In this document: positions 30,504-39,205 of the stretch, piece by piece
How positions within the stretch are numbered: the first letter of the stretch is position 1
Layout: each line of letters starts with the position of its first letter
Source of the DNA: Streptomyces composti
GTDB lineage: Bacteria > Actinomycetota > Actinomycetes > Streptomycetales > Streptomycetaceae
DNA length: 64,000 nucleotides
Direction: 5' to 3'
Assembly: GCF_012034205.1 (NCBI RefSeq)
Contig: NZ_JAATEM010000001.1
Coordinates: 1-64,000, forward strand
Translations under genes and position numbers: made by a program
The notes under the pieces: model-generated
The model's database searches: none
What the model saw: the letters and a program-made list of their open reading frames with translations, nothing else
What the model was told of the DNA's origin: nothing

Positions 30504-31283
30504 TCAGACCGCCAGGACGCGCAGCCCCGCCTCCTCGAAGCCGCGCACCGTCTCCGGGGCCGCCGAGGAGTCGGTGACCAGGGTGTGCACGGCCCCGGTC
30601 GCGCAGATCCGGGCGAACGCCCGCCGGCCCAGCTTGCTGGCGTCTGCGGCCACCACCACCCGCTCGGCGCGCTCGCACAGCATGCGGTTGATCGCCGCCT
30701 CGGCCTCGTCGTTGGCCGAGGTGCCGTGCTCGGGATCGAAACCGACGACACCGAGCACCGCCACGTCCAGGGCGAGCTGCCCCAGCACCCCGTCCGCCAG
30801 CGGCCCGATCAGCTCGTACGACTGAGCCCGGGCCACGCCACCGGTCACCACGATCTTGAACTGGGGTCGCACGGCGAGCTCGTTGGCGATGTTCAGGGCG
30901 TTCGTCACCACGGTCAGCGCGGGCGAACCGGAGCTGAGATCGCCGCGCACGGCGAGCGCCCGCGCCACCTCCGTGGTGGTCGTCCCGCCGGTCAGCCCGA
31001 CCGTCTCCCCGGGCGCGACCAGATCCGCCACCGCCCTGGCGATGCGCTGCTTCTCGGAGGCGTGCCGCGCCGTCTTGTAGCGCAGCGGCAGCTCGTACGA
31101 CACCCCGTGGACCACCGCGCCGCCCCGGGTGCGCACCAGCATCTGCTGCTCGGCCAGCTGGTCGAAGTCCCGGCGGATCGTCGCCGCGGACACCCCGAGC
31201 TCTCCGGCCGCGTCCTCCACGTCCAGCCGGCCGCGCTCCACGAGCAGTTCCAGCAGCGCCTTCCAGCGGGCGTCCCGCGACAT
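30504..31283 (-). CDS. DeoR/GlpR-family regulator of the amino-sugar unit (AgaR-like)
   Basis: A 259-residue regulator. The winged HTH is RWKALLELLVERGRLDVEDAAGELGVSAATIRRDFDQLAEQQMLVRTRGGAV. The sugar-phosphate-sensing domain carries GLTGGTTTTEVARALA, TVVTNALNIANELA and VVVAADASKLGRRAFARI. It is divergent from an AgaS-like SIS gene and a class II aldolase gene across 410 bp. In AgaR systems the regulator responds to an amino-sugar phosphate such as galactosamine or tagatose phosphate, which fits. ATG at 31283 gives a normal family N-terminus. Confidence 0.93.
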   Translation of the reverse strand: MSRDARWKALLELLVERGRLDVEDAAGELGVSAATIRRDFDQLAEQQMLVRTRGGAVVHGVSYELPLRYKTARHASEKQRIARAVADLVAPGETVGLTGGTTTTEVARALAVRGDLSSGSPALTVVTNALNIANELAVRPQFKIVVTGGVARAQSYELIGPLADGVLGQLALDVAVLGVVGFDPEHGTSANDEAEAAINRMLCERAERVVVAADASKLGRRAFARICATGAVHTLVTDSSAAPETVRGFEEAGLRVLAV

Positions 31284-31693
31284 CCACCCTCCCGTACCAG
31301 GCCCTGGCTCTGCGGCGACCCTAACGCACACCCGCGCCACGGGCCGCGGCTCCGCCGTTCCGGCGGCGGGGCGGCGGCCCGGGCATCAGGGGTACCGAAG
31401 GGACAGGCGCGCGACGGGGCCGCCCGCCCCGTGTCCCCCGGCGGGCGGGCGGCCCCGCGCCTGCGGACGTCCAGAGCTCAGAGGTGGCAGCGGCATCGTT
31501 CATTCGAAGAAGTAGCCGCGGCCTTCGCACCTGGACGCCCTGAACGGTAGCGGAGCACGCGTGCGAGCCGCATCGCATTTACGTACCGGACGCGCCCGGC
31601 AGCGCCTCGGCGCGGTGGAGCAGGGCATGCTTGATTCTGCTCAAAAAAAGCCTGTATCTTGCAAGAACAATCACTCGCCTCTGGGGGTACCGC
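31284..31693. promoter_or_regulatory. intergenic control region of the amino-sugar unit
   Basis: 410 bp between divergent genes with no reading frame that looks coding. The useful part is near the SIS gene: TTGATT (31631-31636), an 18-bp spacer containing an A7 run, and TATCTT (31655-31660), the best sigma-70-type promoter in this stretch. The perfect palindrome TCTTGCAAGA (31657-31666) overlaps the -10 and is a candidate operator for the DeoR-type regulator. The transcription start would be near 31667, leaving a leader of about 27 nt. The 300 bp nearer the regulator gene show nothing definite. Confidence 0.55.
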
Positions 31694-32575
31694 ATGACCC
31701 ATGTCGAGACCGAACTGAGCAGCCAGCCGGAGTGCTGGACCCGCGCCGCCGCGCAGGCGGCCGAGCACGGCTCGGTACTGCCGGCGGCGGGGGAGCGGGT
31801 CGCGATCGTCGGCTGCGGCACCTCCTACTTCATGGCGCAGGCGATCGCCGCGCAGCGCGAGTCCGACGGCCAGGGCGAGACGGACGCCTTCCCCGCCTCC
31901 GAGTTCCCGCACGGCCGCACCTACGACCGCGTCCTCGCCCTCACCCGCTCCGGCACCACCACCGAAGTCCTCGACCTGCTGCGGACGTTGCGCGACCGCA
32001 CCCGCACCACCGCCGTCACCGCCGATCCGGCCACCCCGGTGATGCAGCTGGCCCACGACACCGTCGTCCTCGACTACGCGGACGAACGGTCCGTCGTCCA
32101 GACCCGGTTCGCCACCACCGCCCTCACCCTGCTGCGCGCACACCTCGGCCTGCACTCCGACACCGTGGCCGAGGACGCGCGCACCGCCCTCGCCGAGCCC
32201 CTGCCCGGCAAGCTCGTCGAGTGCACCCAGTTCACCTTCCTCGGCCGCGGCTGGACCGTCGGCCTGGCCAACGAGGCCGGACTGAAGATGCGCGAGGCCG
32301 CGCTGGCCTGGACCGAGTCCTACCCGGCGATGGAGTACCGGCACGGCCCCATCAGCATCACCACCGAGGGCACGGCCACCTGGATGTTCGGCGAGGCCCC
32401 CGCAGGGCTGGCCGAGCAGGTCCGCGACACCGGCGGACTGTGGATCGAGGGCACCCTCGACCCGCTCGCCGAACTGGTCCGCGCCCAGCGGCTGGCGGTC
32501 GCCGTGGCCGCCGCCCGCGGCCTCGACCCGGACCACCCCCGCCACCTGACCCGCTCGGTCGTCCTCACGCCCTGA
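31694..32575 (+). CDS. SIS-domain sugar isomerase (AgaS-like)
   Basis: A 293-residue protein with two SIS folds. The first has AIVGCGTSYFMAQAIAAQRES and VLALTRSGTTTEVLDLLRTL (phosphosugar-binding Ser/Thr loops). The second has FLGRGWTVGLANEAGLKMREAALAWTESYPAMEYRHGPISI, the GlmS/AgaS signature with catalytic Glu and the RHGP loop. AgaS-type proteins deaminate and isomerise galactosamine-6-phosphate to tagatose-6-phosphate. The aldolase 65 bp downstream fits the next step. No deacetylase or sugar uptake genes are adjacent, so the pathway is incomplete locally. Confidence 0.9.
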   Translation: MTHVETELSSQPECWTRAAAQAAEHGSVLPAAGERVAIVGCGTSYFMAQAIAAQRESDGQGETDAFPASEFPHGRTYDRVLALTRSGTTTEVLDLLRTLRDRTRTTAVTADPATPVMQLAHDTVVLDYADERSVVQTRFATTALTLLRAHLGLHSDTVAEDARTALAEPLPGKLVECTQFTFLGRGWTVGLANEAGLKMREAALAWTESYPAMEYRHGPISITTEGTATWMFGEAPAGLAEQVRDTGGLWIEGTLDPLAELVRAQRLAVAVAAARGLDPDHPRHLTRSVVLTP

Positions 32576-32640
32576 CGCCCCGACCACACCTGGTCCCACC
32601 CGGCGTCGCTCCCCGGCACCGTCGACGAACAGGACACCCC

Positions 32641-33510
32641 GTGCCCCTCACCACCACCGGCGACCTCGTCACCCGAGCGGCCGCGGCACGCTCGGCGGTC
32701 GCCGCGTTCAACGTCATCACGCTGGAGCACATCGAGGCGGTCATCGCCGGCGCCGAGTCGGTGAACGCCCCCGTCGTCCTCCAGGTCAGCGAGAACGCCG
32801 TCAAGTTCCGCTACGGACGCCTGCATCCGCTGGCCCGCGCCGCCGTCACCGCCGCCGAACGCGCCACCGTGCCCGTCGCCCTGCACCTCGACCACGTCAA
32901 GAGCGACGCCCTGCTGCGCCAGGCGCCGGACGCCGGTTTCGGCTCCGTGATGTACGACGCGGCCGGCCTGCCCTACGCCGAGAACCTCGCCGCCACCCGC
33001 GCCGCAGCGGACTGGGCGCACGCCCGAGGACTGTGGATCGAGGCCGAGTTGGGGCAGATCGGCGGCAAGGACGGCAGGCCGCCCCTGGACGCCCACGCGC
33101 CCGGCGCCCGCACCGACCCCGACCAGGCCCGGGCGTTCGTCGCCGACTCCGGGGTGGACGCCCTGGCCGTCGCCATCGGCACCAGCCACGCCATGACCAG
33201 CCGCACCGCGGCCATCGACCGCACCCTGCTCGAACGCCTCTCCGCCGCCCTGGACGTCCCCCTCGTGCTGCACGGCTCCTCCGGCCTGCCGGACCCCGAA
33301 CTGGCCGCGGCGGTCGCCGGCGGCATCACCAAGGTGAACGTGGGCACCGCCCTGAACATCGCGATGACCAGAGCGATCCGGGAGTACCTGGCGGCCCACC
33401 CGGAGGCGGTCGACTCGCGCAGCTATCTGACGGTGGGCCGCGACGCGATGACCCGGACCGTGGCCGCGCTCATCCGGGCCCTGGGACCGGCTCCGGCCGG
33501 GTCACCCTGA
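32641..33510 (+). CDS. class II ketose-bisphosphate aldolase (KbaY/GatY-like)
   Basis: A 289-residue zinc aldolase: AFNVITLEHIEAVIAGAESVNAPVVLQVSENAVKF, VALHLDHVKSDALLRQAPDAGFGSVMYDAAGLPYAENLA (Asp-His catalytic and zinc ligands), WIEAELGQIGGKDG (Glu ligand), VDALAVAIGTSHAM (His ligand) and LVLHGSSGLPDPELAAAVAGGITKVNVGTALNIA (last His and the phosphate-binding segment). It cleaves tagatose- or fructose-1,6-bisphosphate to two trioses. With the AgaS-like protein and the DeoR regulator it forms an amino-sugar catabolic unit. GTG start at 32641. Confidence 0.92.
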   Translation: MPLTTTGDLVTRAAAARSAVAAFNVITLEHIEAVIAGAESVNAPVVLQVSENAVKFRYGRLHPLARAAVTAAERATVPVALHLDHVKSDALLRQAPDAGFGSVMYDAAGLPYAENLAATRAAADWAHARGLWIEAELGQIGGKDGRPPLDAHAPGARTDPDQARAFVADSGVDALAVAIGTSHAMTSRTAAIDRTLLERLSAALDVPLVLHGSSGLPDPELAAAVAGGITKVNVGTALNIAMTRAIREYLAAHPEAVDSRSYLTVGRDAMTRTVAALIRALGPAPAGSP

Positions 33511-33540
33511 CCCGACCCGGACGCCGGCCCGTTCCCGGCC

Positions 33541-34578
33541 TCAACTCTCCTGCAGCCGCCACGCCGTGAGCGCCAGCGAGGCCCGCACCAGCCCGGCCGG
33601 CTCGGCAAGGTCGAAACCGAGCACCTTGCCGATCTGCTCGAGGCGACGGGCGACGCTGCTGTGATGCAGATGCAGGACGTCCGCGGCCCGCCGCCGGGAG
33701 CCGGTGGCGCAGTAGGCCTGCAGCGTCGCCAGGTCCTCGGCGCTGGAGGCCACCCGCCCCACCGCCGCGATGTCCGCGTTCCGCCGCACCGCCTCCTGCG
33801 GCACCTCAGCCAGCAGCGCCAGCGAGCCCAGCCCCTCGTAGTGCACCACCGGCTGGTCCGCGGTGGCGAAACGCAGGGCGGTGCGCGCCTGCCGCCAGGC
33901 CAGATCGGGTCCGCTGTCCACGGCTCCGATCCCGGCTCGCACCCCGGACGGAAGCCGGTCCGTGTCCACCGTGGCCGCCAGGACGACGCCCACGTCCCCG
34001 AGCGGCGCCGCCTTCACCGGGCGGGCCGGGCACAGCAGGGCGCCGATCCGGTCCAGCGGCAGCCGGGAGCGCACGGCGACGACCCGCACCGGCAGATCCG
34101 GCGCGAAGCCCAGCAGCCGCAGCGCCCGCGCCCGGGCCGCGTCGTCGCTGCCGGAGCTGATCACCAGCTCGACCAGCGCGGGGTCGGCCATGGTGGTGTG
34201 CGCTGGGCCGTACCGCTCGGCGACGGCGGCCACGGCGATGGCCAGCCGCTCCAGGACGGCATCGTCCAGCGGGTTGGGCGGACCGGGCCGCTCCAGCCAC
34301 ACCGCGCCGATCTCCTCGTCGTCGAGCATGACCGGCGCGCTGCTGGACGCGGGGGAGGGCGGCACGGCCGGTTCGCTGCCGTCGGGCGAGGCACGGATCG
34401 TCCGCCCCGAGCCGTGCAGCCGGATCCCGGCCACGCACTCCGCGAGCCCCGCGGAGGCCCGCGCCAGCGCCGGAAGGTCCACCCGGCGCCGCATCAGCGT
34501 GTCGTAGAACATGACGACCCGGATCGTGCCCTGGGCCTCCGCGTCGAGGTGCGACAACCGCACGGCCAGTGCCTCCAT
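33541..34578 (-). CDS. PucR/CdaR-type transcriptional regulator
   Basis: A 345-residue regulator. The C-terminal PucR helix-turn-helix is LATLQAYCATGSRRRAADVLHLHHSSVARRLEQIGKVLGFDLAEPAGLVRASLALTAWRL. A GGDEF-like central region (APLGDVGVVLAATVDTDRLPSGVRAGIGAVDSGPDLAWRQARTALRFA) and an N-terminal sensor-like part precede it. PucR-type proteins usually activate catabolic genes. It is divergent from an HSL-type esterase gene with 95 bp between them, making that gene a candidate target. ATG at 34578 has no ribosome binding site but TATCCT about 10 nt upstream, suggesting a leaderless mRNA. Confidence 0.88.
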   Translation of the reverse strand: MEALAVRLSHLDAEAQGTIRVVMFYDTLMRRRVDLPALARASAGLAECVAGIRLHGSGRTIRASPDGSEPAVPPSPASSSAPVMLDDEEIGAVWLERPGPPNPLDDAVLERLAIAVAAVAERYGPAHTTMADPALVELVISSGSDDAARARALRLLGFAPDLPVRVVAVRSRLPLDRIGALLCPARPVKAAPLGDVGVVLAATVDTDRLPSGVRAGIGAVDSGPDLAWRQARTALRFATADQPVVHYEGLGSLALLAEVPQEAVRRNADIAAVGRVASSAEDLATLQAYCATGSRRRAADVLHLHHSSVARRLEQIGKVLGFDLAEPAGLVRASLALTAWRLQES

Positions 34579-34673
34579 GCCAGGAGGATAGGCGACAACC
34601 GGCGCACGGCAGGGGCCGGATACCCGACACCTGGCGGCTGACCGGAAGGGGGCCGGCCGGTCAGCATGGCGCC

Positions 34674-35570
34674 ATGGATCCCGAACTCGAAGCATTCCTG
34701 CCGCTGTTCCCCAAGCCCGACCTGACCGACCCCGTCGCCGAACGCAAGAACCTCGCCGGGCTCGCCGCCTCGGTACCCGCGCCGGACACCTCCGGGATGC
34801 AGGTCGAGGACCGCACCGTCCCGGCCGGCCCCGGGGTGCCGGTACGGATCTACCGTCCGGACCATGCGCAGGGCGCCGTCCTCTGGCTGCACGGCGGCGG
34901 ATTCGTCATGGGCGACGTGGACACCGAGCACCCGTGGGCCGGCCGGATCGCCGGACTCTGCGGCGCGGTGGTCGTCTCGGTGGGCTACCGGCTCGCGCCC
35001 GAGAACCCCTTCCCGGCCGCGCTGGACGACGCCTACGCCGCACTGACCTGGGCCGCCGGGAACGCGGCCGAACTGGGCTTCGACCCCGCGCGGCTCGCCG
35101 TCGGCGGCCACAGCGCCGGCGGCGGTCTGGCCGCCGCCGTGGCCCTGCGGGCACGCGACGAGCAGGGCCCGCCGATCTGCTTCCAGCTGCTCAACCAGCC
35201 CCAGCTCGACGACCGCCAGCAGACCTGGTCGGCGCAGAACTTCACCGACACCCCCTGGGCGACCCGGGACAAGATCAGCACCTCCTGGCGGCACTACCTG
35301 GGCTCGCGGACCGCCACGCCGTACGCCGCCCCGGCCCGCGCGGAGGACCTCTCCGGCCTGCCGCCCGCCTACCTCGCCACCGCGGAGCTGTGCCCCATGC
35401 GCGACGACGGCATCCTCTACGCGCTGCGCCTGCTCCAGGCGGGCGTCAGCGTCGAACTGCACCAGTGGCCCGGCACGTTCCACGGCTCCCAGGCGGTCCT
35501 CTCGGCCGATGTGTCCCAGCGGCAGATCGCCGAACTCGCCGGGGCCCTGCGCCGCGCCCTGGCCGGCTGA
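34674..35570 (+). CDS. alpha/beta hydrolase, hormone-sensitive-lipase type
   Basis: A 298-residue esterase. Oxyanion-hole motif HGGGFVMGDVDTEHPW, then VVSVGYRLAPENPFPAALDDAYAAL, the nucleophile elbow in VGGHSAGGGLAAAVAL (GHSAG), the acid in LCPMRDDGILYALRL and the His in WPGTFHGSQAV complete the triad. Such enzymes hydrolyse short acyl esters or lactones. The next gene, an ABC transporter, starts 15 bp after the stop, so the two are co-transcribed, perhaps to act on an imported or exported ester-bearing compound. Confidence 0.93.
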   Translation: MDPELEAFLPLFPKPDLTDPVAERKNLAGLAASVPAPDTSGMQVEDRTVPAGPGVPVRIYRPDHAQGAVLWLHGGGFVMGDVDTEHPWAGRIAGLCGAVVVSVGYRLAPENPFPAALDDAYAALTWAAGNAAELGFDPARLAVGGHSAGGGLAAAVALRARDEQGPPICFQLLNQPQLDDRQQTWSAQNFTDTPWATRDKISTSWRHYLGSRTATPYAAPARAEDLSGLPPAYLATAELCPMRDDGILYALRLLQAGVSVELHQWPGTFHGSQAVLSADVSQRQIAELAGALRRALAG

Positions 35571-35585
35571 GGACGGGGACGGCCG

Positions 35586-37493
35586 ATGACCACCACCAGC
35601 GCCACCACTCCCACACAGTCCTCGCAGTCCTCGCAGCCCTCGCAGTCCGATCAGTCCGCGCAGTCCGCCCGACCGTCCGTGGCCGGGCTGCTGCGGCCCT
35701 TCGGGCGGAGCTTCGCCGCGGTCGTCGCGCTCCAGGTCGCCGGCGCGGTCGCCGGACTGGCCCCGCTGCTGGCGGTCGCCGAGCTGGGGCGGACGCTGCT
35801 GTCGCCCGGACCGGTCGATGACGGTCACGTCCGCACCGTGGTGGCCGCGGGCGCCGCCGGACTGCTGCTCCACCTGCTGTGCACCACCGCCTCGTCCGGC
35901 ATCGGGCACCTGCTCGACGGGCGGGTGCAGCTGGCGCTGCGCCGGCAACTGGCCGCACGGCTGGGACGCGTGCCGATCGGCTGGCTGGCCCGGCGCCGGA
36001 CCGGCGAGCTCGCCAAGGTGGTGGGCGACGACGTCGGCGCCGTGCACCCGTTCATCGCCCACACACCCGGCGAACTCACCTCCGCCTTCGTCGTGCCGCT
36101 GATCTCGCTGGTCTACCTGTGCACCGTCGACTGGCGGCTCACCCTGATCACCCTGGCCCCGGTGATCCTGGCGGTGGCGCTGGTGCCGCTGATGCTCACC
36201 CCGGCACGGCAGCGCGAGGAGCGGGACCGCGACGCGGCCATGGGCCGGATCGCCGACGCGGCCGTCGAGTTCGTGCAGGGCATCGCCGTCGTCAAGACGT
36301 TCGGCGGCGCCGGCCGCGCCCACCGCGCCTTCCGCACGGCCACCGACGAGTTCACGGAGGTCTTCCACCGCTTCGTGCGAGGACTGGCCGGGACCGCCGC
36401 CGCCATGCAGACCCTGCTCTCCCCGCCGTTCGTGCTGCTGGCCGTGCTCACCGGCGGCACCGCACTCATCACCGGAGGCGGTATGCCGCCGGCCGACCTG
36501 CTGCCCTTCCTGCTGCTGGGCCTCGGACTCACCGCTCCGGTGGCGGCCCTCGGCCACGGCTTCGACGACATGCGGGCGGCACACCAGGCGTTGCGGCGCA
36601 TCCGTGACGTCCTCGCGGTCCCGCCGCTGCCCCAGCCGGCCCGGCCCGCCGTGCCCCGGGGCCACCGGGTCGAACTGCGCGGCGTGCGCTTCGGCTACGA
36701 GGACGGACACGAGGTGCTGCGCGGCGTCGATCTGGTGCTCGAGCCCGGCACGATCACCGCGCTGGTCGGCCCCTCGGGCAGCGGCAAGTCCACGCTCGTC
36801 CGGCTGCTTCCGCGGTTCTTCGACCCGGGCCACGGCTCGGTGCTGCTCGGCGGGGCCGACCTGCGCGACCTGGACAGCCGGGAGCTCGGCCGCGCCGTGT
36901 CCTTCGTCTTCCAGGACATGCGCCTGCTGCGCGCGTCGGTGGCGGAGAACATCGCCCTGGCGGTGCCGCACGCCGCGCCCGGGGACGTGGAGCGCGCGGC
37001 CAGGGCGGCCCACATCCACGACCGCATCCTCCAACTGCCGCGCGGCTACGACACGGTGCTCGGCGAGGAGGCCGCGCTCTCCGGCGGCGAGGCGCAGCGG
37101 ATCGCCCTGGCCCGCGCCCTGCTCGCCGACACACCCGTCCTGGTCCTCGACGAGGCCACCGCCTTCGCCGACCCGCGTACCGAGCTGGCGGTGCGCCGCA
37201 CCCTGACCTCCCTCGGGGAGGACCGCACGGTGCTGGTCATCGCCCACCGGCTCGAGACGGCGCGGGCCGCGGACACCGTCGTGGTACTGCGGGACGGACG
37301 GATCGTCGAACGCGGCACCCCGGACGAACTGCTCGTGGAGCAGGGGGAGTTCACCGCGCTGTGGCAGTCCGGCCGGGCCGGGGAGGTCCGGACGGGGACC
37401 ACCGCACGCGCCGGCCGCACGGCGCGGACGACACCCCGCGCGACGACGCCCGGAACGACGCACGGACCCGCACGAGGAGAGGACGACCGATGA
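35586..37493 (+). CDS. ABC transporter, fused permease/ATPase (subunit 1 of a heterodimer)
   Basis: A 635-residue half-transporter. After a Ser/Gln-rich N-terminal tail of about 30 residues come six membrane helices (about 40-320), then the ATPase: LVGPSGSGKSTLVRLLPRFF (Walker A), FVFQDMRLLRASVAENIAL (Q loop), LSGGEAQRIALARALL (signature), VLVLDEATAFADP (Walker B) and VIAHRL. The overall sequence resembles the IrtA/IrtB group that moves siderophores in mycobacteria, so iron-chelate import is a possible role. The TGA overlaps the ATG of the second subunit (ATGA). Confidence 0.92.
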   Translation: MTTTSATTPTQSSQSSQPSQSDQSAQSARPSVAGLLRPFGRSFAAVVALQVAGAVAGLAPLLAVAELGRTLLSPGPVDDGHVRTVVAAGAAGLLLHLLCTTASSGIGHLLDGRVQLALRRQLAARLGRVPIGWLARRRTGELAKVVGDDVGAVHPFIAHTPGELTSAFVVPLISLVYLCTVDWRLTLITLAPVILAVALVPLMLTPARQREERDRDAAMGRIADAAVEFVQGIAVVKTFGGAGRAHRAFRTATDEFTEVFHRFVRGLAGTAAAMQTLLSPPFVLLAVLTGGTALITGGGMPPADLLPFLLLGLGLTAPVAALGHGFDDMRAAHQALRRIRDVLAVPPLPQPARPAVPRGHRVELRGVRFGYEDGHEVLRGVDLVLEPGTITALVGPSGSGKSTLVRLLPRFFDPGHGSVLLGGADLRDLDSRELGRAVSFVFQDMRLLRASVAENIALAVPHAAPGDVERAARAAHIHDRILQLPRGYDTVLGEEAALSGGEAQRIALARALLADTPVLVLDEATAFADPRTELAVRRTLTSLGEDRTVLVIAHRLETARAADTVVVLRDGRIVERGTPDELLVEQGEFTALWQSGRAGEVRTGTTARAGRTARTTPRATTPGTTHGPARGEDDR

Positions 37494-39205
37494 TCCGCAC
37501 GCTGTTCCGCGTCCTGGGGGACCGGTACGCCCGGCCCGTGCGCCGCACCGTGGCCCTGATGACGGCGGCCGCGATCGTGGAGGGACTCTCCTACGCCCTG
37601 CTGGTCCCGGTGCTGCGGTCCCTCTTCGGCAGCAGTCCCCACGACGCCTGGCCCTGGCTGGCCGTCTTCGCCGCGGCCATCGCCGTCTGCGCGGTGCTGC
37701 GTTACATCAGCGACCTGTCCGGCTTCCGCGTCGGGACCACGCTGCTGCGCGGGGTGTACCACCGCCTCGGCGACCACCTCGCCCGGCTGCCCCTCGGCTG
37801 GTACGACACCGCCCGGGTCGGGGAGGTGTCCGTGCTCGCGGGCCAGGGCGTCCTGCGGGCGCTGAGCGTGATCGCGCATCTGCTGGCACCGCTGATCTCC
37901 GCCTGCGTCACCCCGCTGACCACCGTCGCCGTGATGCTCGCCCTCGACTGGCGGCTCGGGCTGGCAGCGCTGGCCGCCGTGCCGCTCGTGGTGCTGGTGC
38001 ACCGGTGGACGGGACGGGCGACGGCCGCCGCGGACGAGGAGCGCGCCGCCCGCGACCGGGACGCCACCGACCGCGTCGTCGAGTACCTCCAGGCCCAGCC
38101 GGTGCTGCGGGCGGGCGGCAGGACCACCGAACGCTTCCACCTGCTCGACGCGTCCCTGCAGCGGGTCGAGCGCTCCTCCCGCCGCTCCGCGCGGGCCGTG
38201 GTGCCCGGCGCGCTGGGCCTGACCTTCACGGTGCAGGCGGTGTTCACCGCGCTGCTGGTCCTGGGCGCCCACCTGGCCCTCGGCGGGCAGGTGGGAACGG
38301 CTCAGGTCCTCACCGTCCTGGTGCTGGCCGCACGCTGTGCCGACCCGCTGCTCTCACTGGGGCACCTCGGCGGCCGGCTGCGCGGCGCACGCGCCGAACT
38401 GGCCCGGCTGGAGACGCTGCTGGACACACCGCCGCTGCCCGAACCCCGCCGTCCGGTGAAACCCCGGAGGCACGACGTCGAGTTCGACTCGGTGGTCTTC
38501 CGGCGCGACGGCCGCACCGTGCTGGACGGGGTGTCGCTGACCGTGCCGCAGGGGCAGCGCCTCGCCGTCGTCGGACCGTCCGGCGCGGGCAAGACCACGC
38601 TGCTGCACCTGCTCGCCCGCTTCCACGACGCCGACTCCGGCGCCGTGCGCCTGGGCGGAGCGGACGTCCGCGCCGTCGGCACCGAGGAGCTGATGTCCCG
38701 CATCGCCGTCGTCTTCCAGGACGTGTACCTCTTCGAGGGCACCATCGAGGAGAACGTCCGTCTCGGCCGGCCCGACGCCACCGGGAGCGAGCTGCGGGCG
38801 GCGGCCGCCGCGGCACGGCTGGACGAGGTGGTGGACCGCCTGCCCGGCGGATGGCAGACCCGTGTCGGCGAGGGCGGCGCCCGGCTGTCCGGCGGCGAAC
38901 GCCAGCGTGTGTCGATCGCCCGGGCGCTGCTGAAGGACGCGCCCGTCGTGCTGCTGGACGAGGTGACCTCGGCCCTCGACCCGGTCAACGAGGCGGCCGT
39001 GAACGAGGGGATCGAGCGGCTGCTGCGGGGCCGCACGGTGGTGATGGTGGCGCACCGGCTGAGCACCGTCGAACGCGCCGACCGCGTCGCCTTCCTCGAC
39101 GGCGGCCGGATCGCCGAGCAGGGCGACCACCGGGAGCTGCTGGCCCGCGGCGGACGCTACGCCGCCTTCTGGTCGGACGCGCTCACCGTCGCTTCACGGC
39201 CCTGA
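37490..39205 (+). CDS. ABC transporter, fused permease/ATPase (subunit 2)
   Basis: A 571-residue partner half-transporter: six membrane helices, then VVGPSGAGKTTLLHLLARFHD, VVFQDVYLFEGTIEENVRLG, LSGGERQRVSIARALLKDAPVVLLDEVTSALDP and MVAHRLSTVERAD. Both ATPase halves have complete catalytic motifs. With the upstream subunit it forms a heterodimer. The order esterase, ABC1, ABC2 is compatible with siderophore uptake and release of iron by ester cleavage, but nothing in the sequence proves iron as substrate. The 3' end overlaps the opposing methyltransferase gene by 23 bp. Confidence 0.92.
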   Translation: MIRTLFRVLGDRYARPVRRTVALMTAAAIVEGLSYALLVPVLRSLFGSSPHDAWPWLAVFAAAIAVCAVLRYISDLSGFRVGTTLLRGVYHRLGDHLARLPLGWYDTARVGEVSVLAGQGVLRALSVIAHLLAPLISACVTPLTTVAVMLALDWRLGLAALAAVPLVVLVHRWTGRATAAADEERAARDRDATDRVVEYLQAQPVLRAGGRTTERFHLLDASLQRVERSSRRSARAVVPGALGLTFTVQAVFTALLVLGAHLALGGQVGTAQVLTVLVLAARCADPLLSLGHLGGRLRGARAELARLETLLDTPPLPEPRRPVKPRRHDVEFDSVVFRRDGRTVLDGVSLTVPQGQRLAVVGPSGAGKTTLLHLLARFHDADSGAVRLGGADVRAVGTEELMSRIAVVFQDVYLFEGTIEENVRLGRPDATGSELRAAAAAARLDEVVDRLPGGWQTRVGEGGARLSGGERQRVSIARALLKDAPVVLLDEVTSALDPVNEAAVNEGIERLLRGRTVVMVAHRLSTVERADRVAFLDGGRIAEQGDHRELLARGGRYAAFWSDALTVASRP

